Shown here piece by piece: positions 60,503 through 64,000 of a stretch of DNA of 64,000 nt. The notes under the pieces are model-generated. The model saw only the letters and a list, made by a program, of their open reading frames with translations, was not told the DNA's origin and did no database searches. The first letter of the stretch is position 1, and every line of letters starts with the position of its first letter. A program made the position numbers and the translations under genes. Origin of the DNA: Zygnema cylindricum. Its lineage: Eukaryota > Streptophyta > Zygnematophyceae > Zygnematales > Zygnemataceae. Where the stretch lies: the NCBI GenBank assembly GCA_037447655.1, contig JBBHKE010001539.1, positions 221,224 to 285,223 on the forward strand, in the 5' to 3' direction.

Positions 60503-61146
60503 CTCTTGCTTTATCTTTAGTACGAAATTTAGGGCACTTTCCGATGTGCTAAAGTTACAATTATTTTATGTCGTTTTCCTCCATAACTTTAAAAAAACGT
60601 GAAAATCCGCAGCCGTACCAAAAAATTGAAATTACCACCGTACAAGTTGCGTTACCTTGAAACTTTATGTGTACTGCGGTTTGTCATCTAACGCAATGCA
60701 GTTTGTCGTCTAGCGCGTTTCGACCCACTTTCTCCTCCTTCTAGCTCATCTTCAATCTTTATATACAATTACCTCGCGAGGTTATTTAAATAAAGTTACA
60801 TGAGGTGAGCGAATAGGCGGATACTGATGCAGGTGTCGGAAGTTTTCGACAATTTTTGTGCGCAGAGTACCAAAAAAAAAACCCACTGCACGTTTACAAC
60901 CTGCACGTGACGTTTTAACGTGCGTTTTTTACCGTACTGCGGGCTCGTAAAGGGGGTTTCGACCAACGGACGCCATTTCGCAAAAGCTAAGGTAGTGAAA
61001 GCGCCTCTCTCTCTCTCTCCCTCTCCAACTACAATCCCGCGTCTATCTCACAATTCTTGCAATGAAAAACGTCAATAATGGTATCAAACGAAAGATATAT
61101 AAAAACGATTTATTTTTACTATCTTTGGGCGTATTTTGATGGCAAG
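60503..61146. other. Unassigned intergenic stretch
   Basis: No gene recognised. It contains a short CT-rich run near 61005-61025. Confidence 0.3.
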
Positions 61147-61148
61147 TA

Positions 61149-61366
61149 CACGGTGTGACTTTATTAGTGTTGATATTTTTTTTGCCACTTAAGGCATCTT
61201 TTTCTCCGTACACTCATGTCTGATTTTTAATTTGAGACCGTCAATCGGAATCTGAGAATCTTACCTTTCAATCGCAACCGTCAAATATAAAAACCAATAT
61301 ACATGTACAGAGAAAAGATGTATATCGAGACGAAAAAAACATTAACACTAATAACGATTCACGGGG
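61149..61366. mobile_element. TA-flanked palindromic MITE (218 bp)
   Basis: Right end ..ATAACGATTCACGGGG before TA; left end CACGGTGTGACTTTATTAG after TA, diverged. Interior TTTGCCACTTAAGGCATC, TTTCTCCGTACACTCATG and ATCGCAACCGTCAAA match 18766-18991. Confidence 0.7.
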
Positions 61367-61368
61367 TA

Positions 61369-62360
61369 GAGTGAGAAAAGACTAAAAAACAAAATTGGGA
61401 AACCATGGCAAAAAGTTTTAGAATTTGTGACGTCGACGCTATCATAATTTGAGCGTGACGTCAAAATGTCACAAACCCTAAACATATACAATGTCACAAG
61501 TAGCTAGGCGTTTATAACCGTCGCTATTTTGTAAACGTTATCAATTGTCGCAAGTTTGAAGTCGTCTACAACCGTCACAAATTACTCCCACGTCTACGTC
61601 CGTCAAAATATCAAGTAACAATTTCATTTCTTTATATAGGAATGCTCTGAAAGTAGTATAGAAAATCTTTGCTAAAAGCAAAGTTACAAGACTAAAGTTT
61701 CGGTTACATGGGAAAGTGCCCTTAGTTAGGTCGTCACATTTTGGACTTAAAAAAAAAAGCGTCACGAGGTACAATTCCGTATTTCATTGGTCCATGCGAG
61801 ATTTTGAGTTGTCGCACAATGACATATAAACCAATAGAGAGCTGACACTTTGAAATATTTCCTTACACATTTCTTAATGTTTTTCTTCGAGGGCGAGGAA
61901 AGAACGCACGATACGAACAGGTAAAATATCGTATTTCTAGGGTTAAGATAAGACGTTTCAAGAAAATTGTCCTTGATATATACCCTTAAAAAAATGTGCA
62001 AAAAATAATAGTTGTATCTCATCACAATTTCCGACTGTGTGTTAAAGACTAAACGGGCGAATTATAACTATATAACTATATATATATATAGGAAAAAGAC
62101 AACTATAACTATAATAGAAGACACCTGAGGTGATAGCGTAAACAGTTTTTATCTCGAAAAAAAATGACATTAAAGTTTATTTGACATGTTATTTATTTTA
62201 TATTTCAAGCTTGGACATTATTATTTATGTTATATGTTGAAATAAATACATTTACCACTAACGACATTTTCGACAAGTACACAATAAGATAACCTCTACC
62301 ATAACCCGGATAATATTATTTAGGGACCACGGACATGATTTTAAACCTTTTAAAGAACTC
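61369..62360. other. AT-rich intergenic stretch
   Basis: No gene recognised; a short TA microsatellite lies near 62075-62090. Confidence 0.3.
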
Positions 62361-62520
62361 CATCACTTCGCGACAACACCTGCTCCCCGTAAACATGTAC
62401 CTCCAGATCCTGTCATTTAGTCCATCACTTCGCGACAACACCTCTCCAGATCCTCTTTTTTTGTCCATCACTTCGCGACAACACCTGCTCCCCGTAAACA
62501 TGTACCTCCGGATCCGGCCT
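62361..62520. repeat. Three-copy direct repeat
   Basis: The words ccatcacttcgcgacaacac and cctgctccccgtaaacatgt recur; the middle copy lacks the second word. The repeat lies upstream of the non-LTR retrotransposon frame and may belong to its 5' region. Confidence 0.75.
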
Positions 62521-62829
62521 GCGGCCGTTGCCAACCGCACGCACACGGGCGAAATCCTAGGTGCGACCTCCTTCTGAAATCCTTAAGCTCCTTCCCCTTC
62601 CATTCCACGGCAGAAACCCCTTTCCCCCCACTAACATTACACACACCTCAAACCCTAACGCCAAGAACACACACACACACACGCTCACACACACATAACC
62701 GGAAAAAAATAGGGTTCCGTCCTTCTACCATTTCCACCATCTATTTCCCATGGTTTCCTTTCCTCCTTCCCATTTCCCCCTTCCTCTCTCTCTATCACGT
62801 CCCATGCTTCTCCCTCTTATTCAATAACC

Positions 62830-64000
62830 ATGTCTGGCCGTGCACCCTCGCCTCTTCTCCCTCGTTCACCTCCTCCACCTAAACCTCGCACACAAGCCTC
62901 AACACGGATAGAATGTACCGAGTGTCATAACCATTTCGCGACCGGTGACGGTATTGCCCGACATATAAAGAGTTGTCAACAATTTTTGGCCCTGAGTGAC
63001 CCTTCCTCTAGTACCATTTGTTCCACAACACTCCCGTCTGGACCTACGAGCGAAGATTGGGCATTTGTACACGATTTAGACGTGCTCGGAGCTTATGATT
63101 CGGGGGGCCCCCGTTCGCAGTTATACACGCGGATTCCGATGGCTGTGCGGATTATCGTACAAGACGCCCTCCACCTTCCTTTGTCTCTTATTTATTCGGA
63201 TCTCGCGGATGTTGGACCTTGGCACCTCATTTCCATGTTCTCACTTTGGGTTTTAGTCTTACCTGGCCGTGGCGCTGGTAGCGGGGCCCGAGAAAATATG
63301 GCTCGATGTCAACGATTCCTTCGAGGCGATTAGCGAGCCTTTCATGTCGAGCACGAGGATCGAGTTGGGAGTGCTTCTTTCACACCACGTCGTACATCTC
63401 GGACATCATATGTGCCATCCTCCTATCGTCGTGCGGTACATTTGGGCCAAGTAGGTGAGCTCTTTCGAGAGGTTCGAGCACTCCAACCATTTAATCTTGC
63501 TCCTCGGTCTGCAACGACTGTTGAGATTTTTCGAGCTCTTCAACTGCCAGCTCCTACCCCACTGTCCCCCTCTATTCACACCTATTCTCACCTTCGAGCC
63601 GACAAACTGTTTTCTTTTGGATCGAGACTGTTTAATTAAAGTCGTAATGACTTCTCCACATCTTTAAGCTGGGGTTCCTTATGAGTTATTTCGCGACTTT
63701 TTGTCTCCGAAATCTGGTGCTCGGGACTGTGATATGTTTTTTCGAGTATGTTCTCTTATTGCGGCTGGCTCTGTCACTTCTCGTATTTTCGATCTCCTAA
63801 CAGCGTCCCACCTGATAGCTTTTACCAAACCCAATGGGGGAATCTGTCCTATGCAGTGGGCGAGGTATTGTACCGATTGGTGGCTCGTGCGATCTGCATC
63901 CAGCTCTAGCCCGCTTTTCATGATTATTTCTCTCCTCACCAGTTCGGAGTGGCAACCCCCGGGGGTTGTGAGGCCGTGGTCCACGGGATCCGGGCTTTGT
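62830..64000 (+). pseudogene. Non-LTR retrotransposon (LINE-type): zinc-finger motif and start of reverse transcriptase, frameshifted
   Basis: The ATG at 62830 opens a frame with a Pro-rich start and a C-x2-C...H-x3-C finger (about residues 28-50, HIKSC at its end). It runs on as GPWHLISMFSLWVLVLPGRG..ENMARCQRFLRGD to a stop at 63333; the continuation, in another frame, has GQVGELFREVRALQP..VEIFRALQLPAP. From about 63670 come PYELFRDFLSP, LTASHLIAFTKPNGGI, then after a one-base shift AVGEVLYRLVARAIC, a TAG, and YFSPHQFGVATPGGCEAVVHGIRAL. The last blocks are the early RT motifs of LINE-type elements whose ORF carries an N-terminal finger. The element is inactive and continues past the window edge. 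Confidence 0.75.

Noticed and set aside
62830-63333. A cellular zinc-finger gene
   Set aside because: Downstream frames contain LINE-type RT motifs in continuity, so the finger belongs to a retrotransposon ORF.

Overview
The window looks like nuclear DNA of a land plant or close streptophyte relative. It has a many-exon gene with GT-AG introns, organelle-targeting-like N-termini, abundant Ty1/copia elements with plant-type order, a chromodomain Ty3/gypsy element, and hAT and Harbinger-like MITEs. Decay stop codons are mostly C-to-T. I cannot name the species; a non-seed plant is a guess.

Region 1-12.4 kb is genic. The 3' end of an unrecognised plus-strand gene (1-936) is followed by a complete 14-exon minus-strand gene (11880 to 2021). 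It encodes a 528-residue threonine ammonia-lyase: a PLP lyase domain plus one C-terminal ACT-like domain behind a transit-peptide-like leader. Its introns carry MITEs and tandem arrays that sit on or beside splice sites. Region 12.4-22 kb holds two tail-to-tail decayed hAT transposons, the isolated first exon of a TsaE-like gene (19090-19574), palindromic TA-flanked MITEs and a 48-bp minisatellite.

Region 22-53.5 kb is a retrotransposon nest. A minus-strand chromodomain Ty3/gypsy element (22039-28867) carries an extra reading frame of about 590 codons after pol. Copia A (28868-41601) abuts the gypsy gag start. Copia B (31132-37579, TSD GTCTT) sits inside the RT of A. Copia C (plus strand, 42057-47857, TSD GCCAA) and the pol-deleted copia D (48996-53477, TSD TAAAT) follow. 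Copia A, B and D share three unusual traits. Their primer-binding site matches the anticodon arm of initiator tRNA-Met, not its 3' end. The gag frame starts inside the LTR and reads through that site. The LTRs carry a tRNA-like module with a Pol III-type box B. Copia C shares the LTR start and a degenerate form of the primer site.

Region 53.5-62.4 kb is a MITE field: Harbinger-like 0.7-kb elements with TAA/TTA duplications, one nested in a TA-flanked MITE, and two hAT-type MITEs. The window ends in the 5' part of a frameshifted non-LTR retrotransposon (62830-64000) with a zinc-finger motif and the start of a reverse transcriptase.

Only the threonine ammonia-lyase gene looks intact. The mobile genes are nearly all interrupted by stops or frameshifts. 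No single undescribed cellular system stands out; the most unusual signal is the shared LTR / primer site / gag arrangement of the copia group, plus the long extra frame of the gypsy element.
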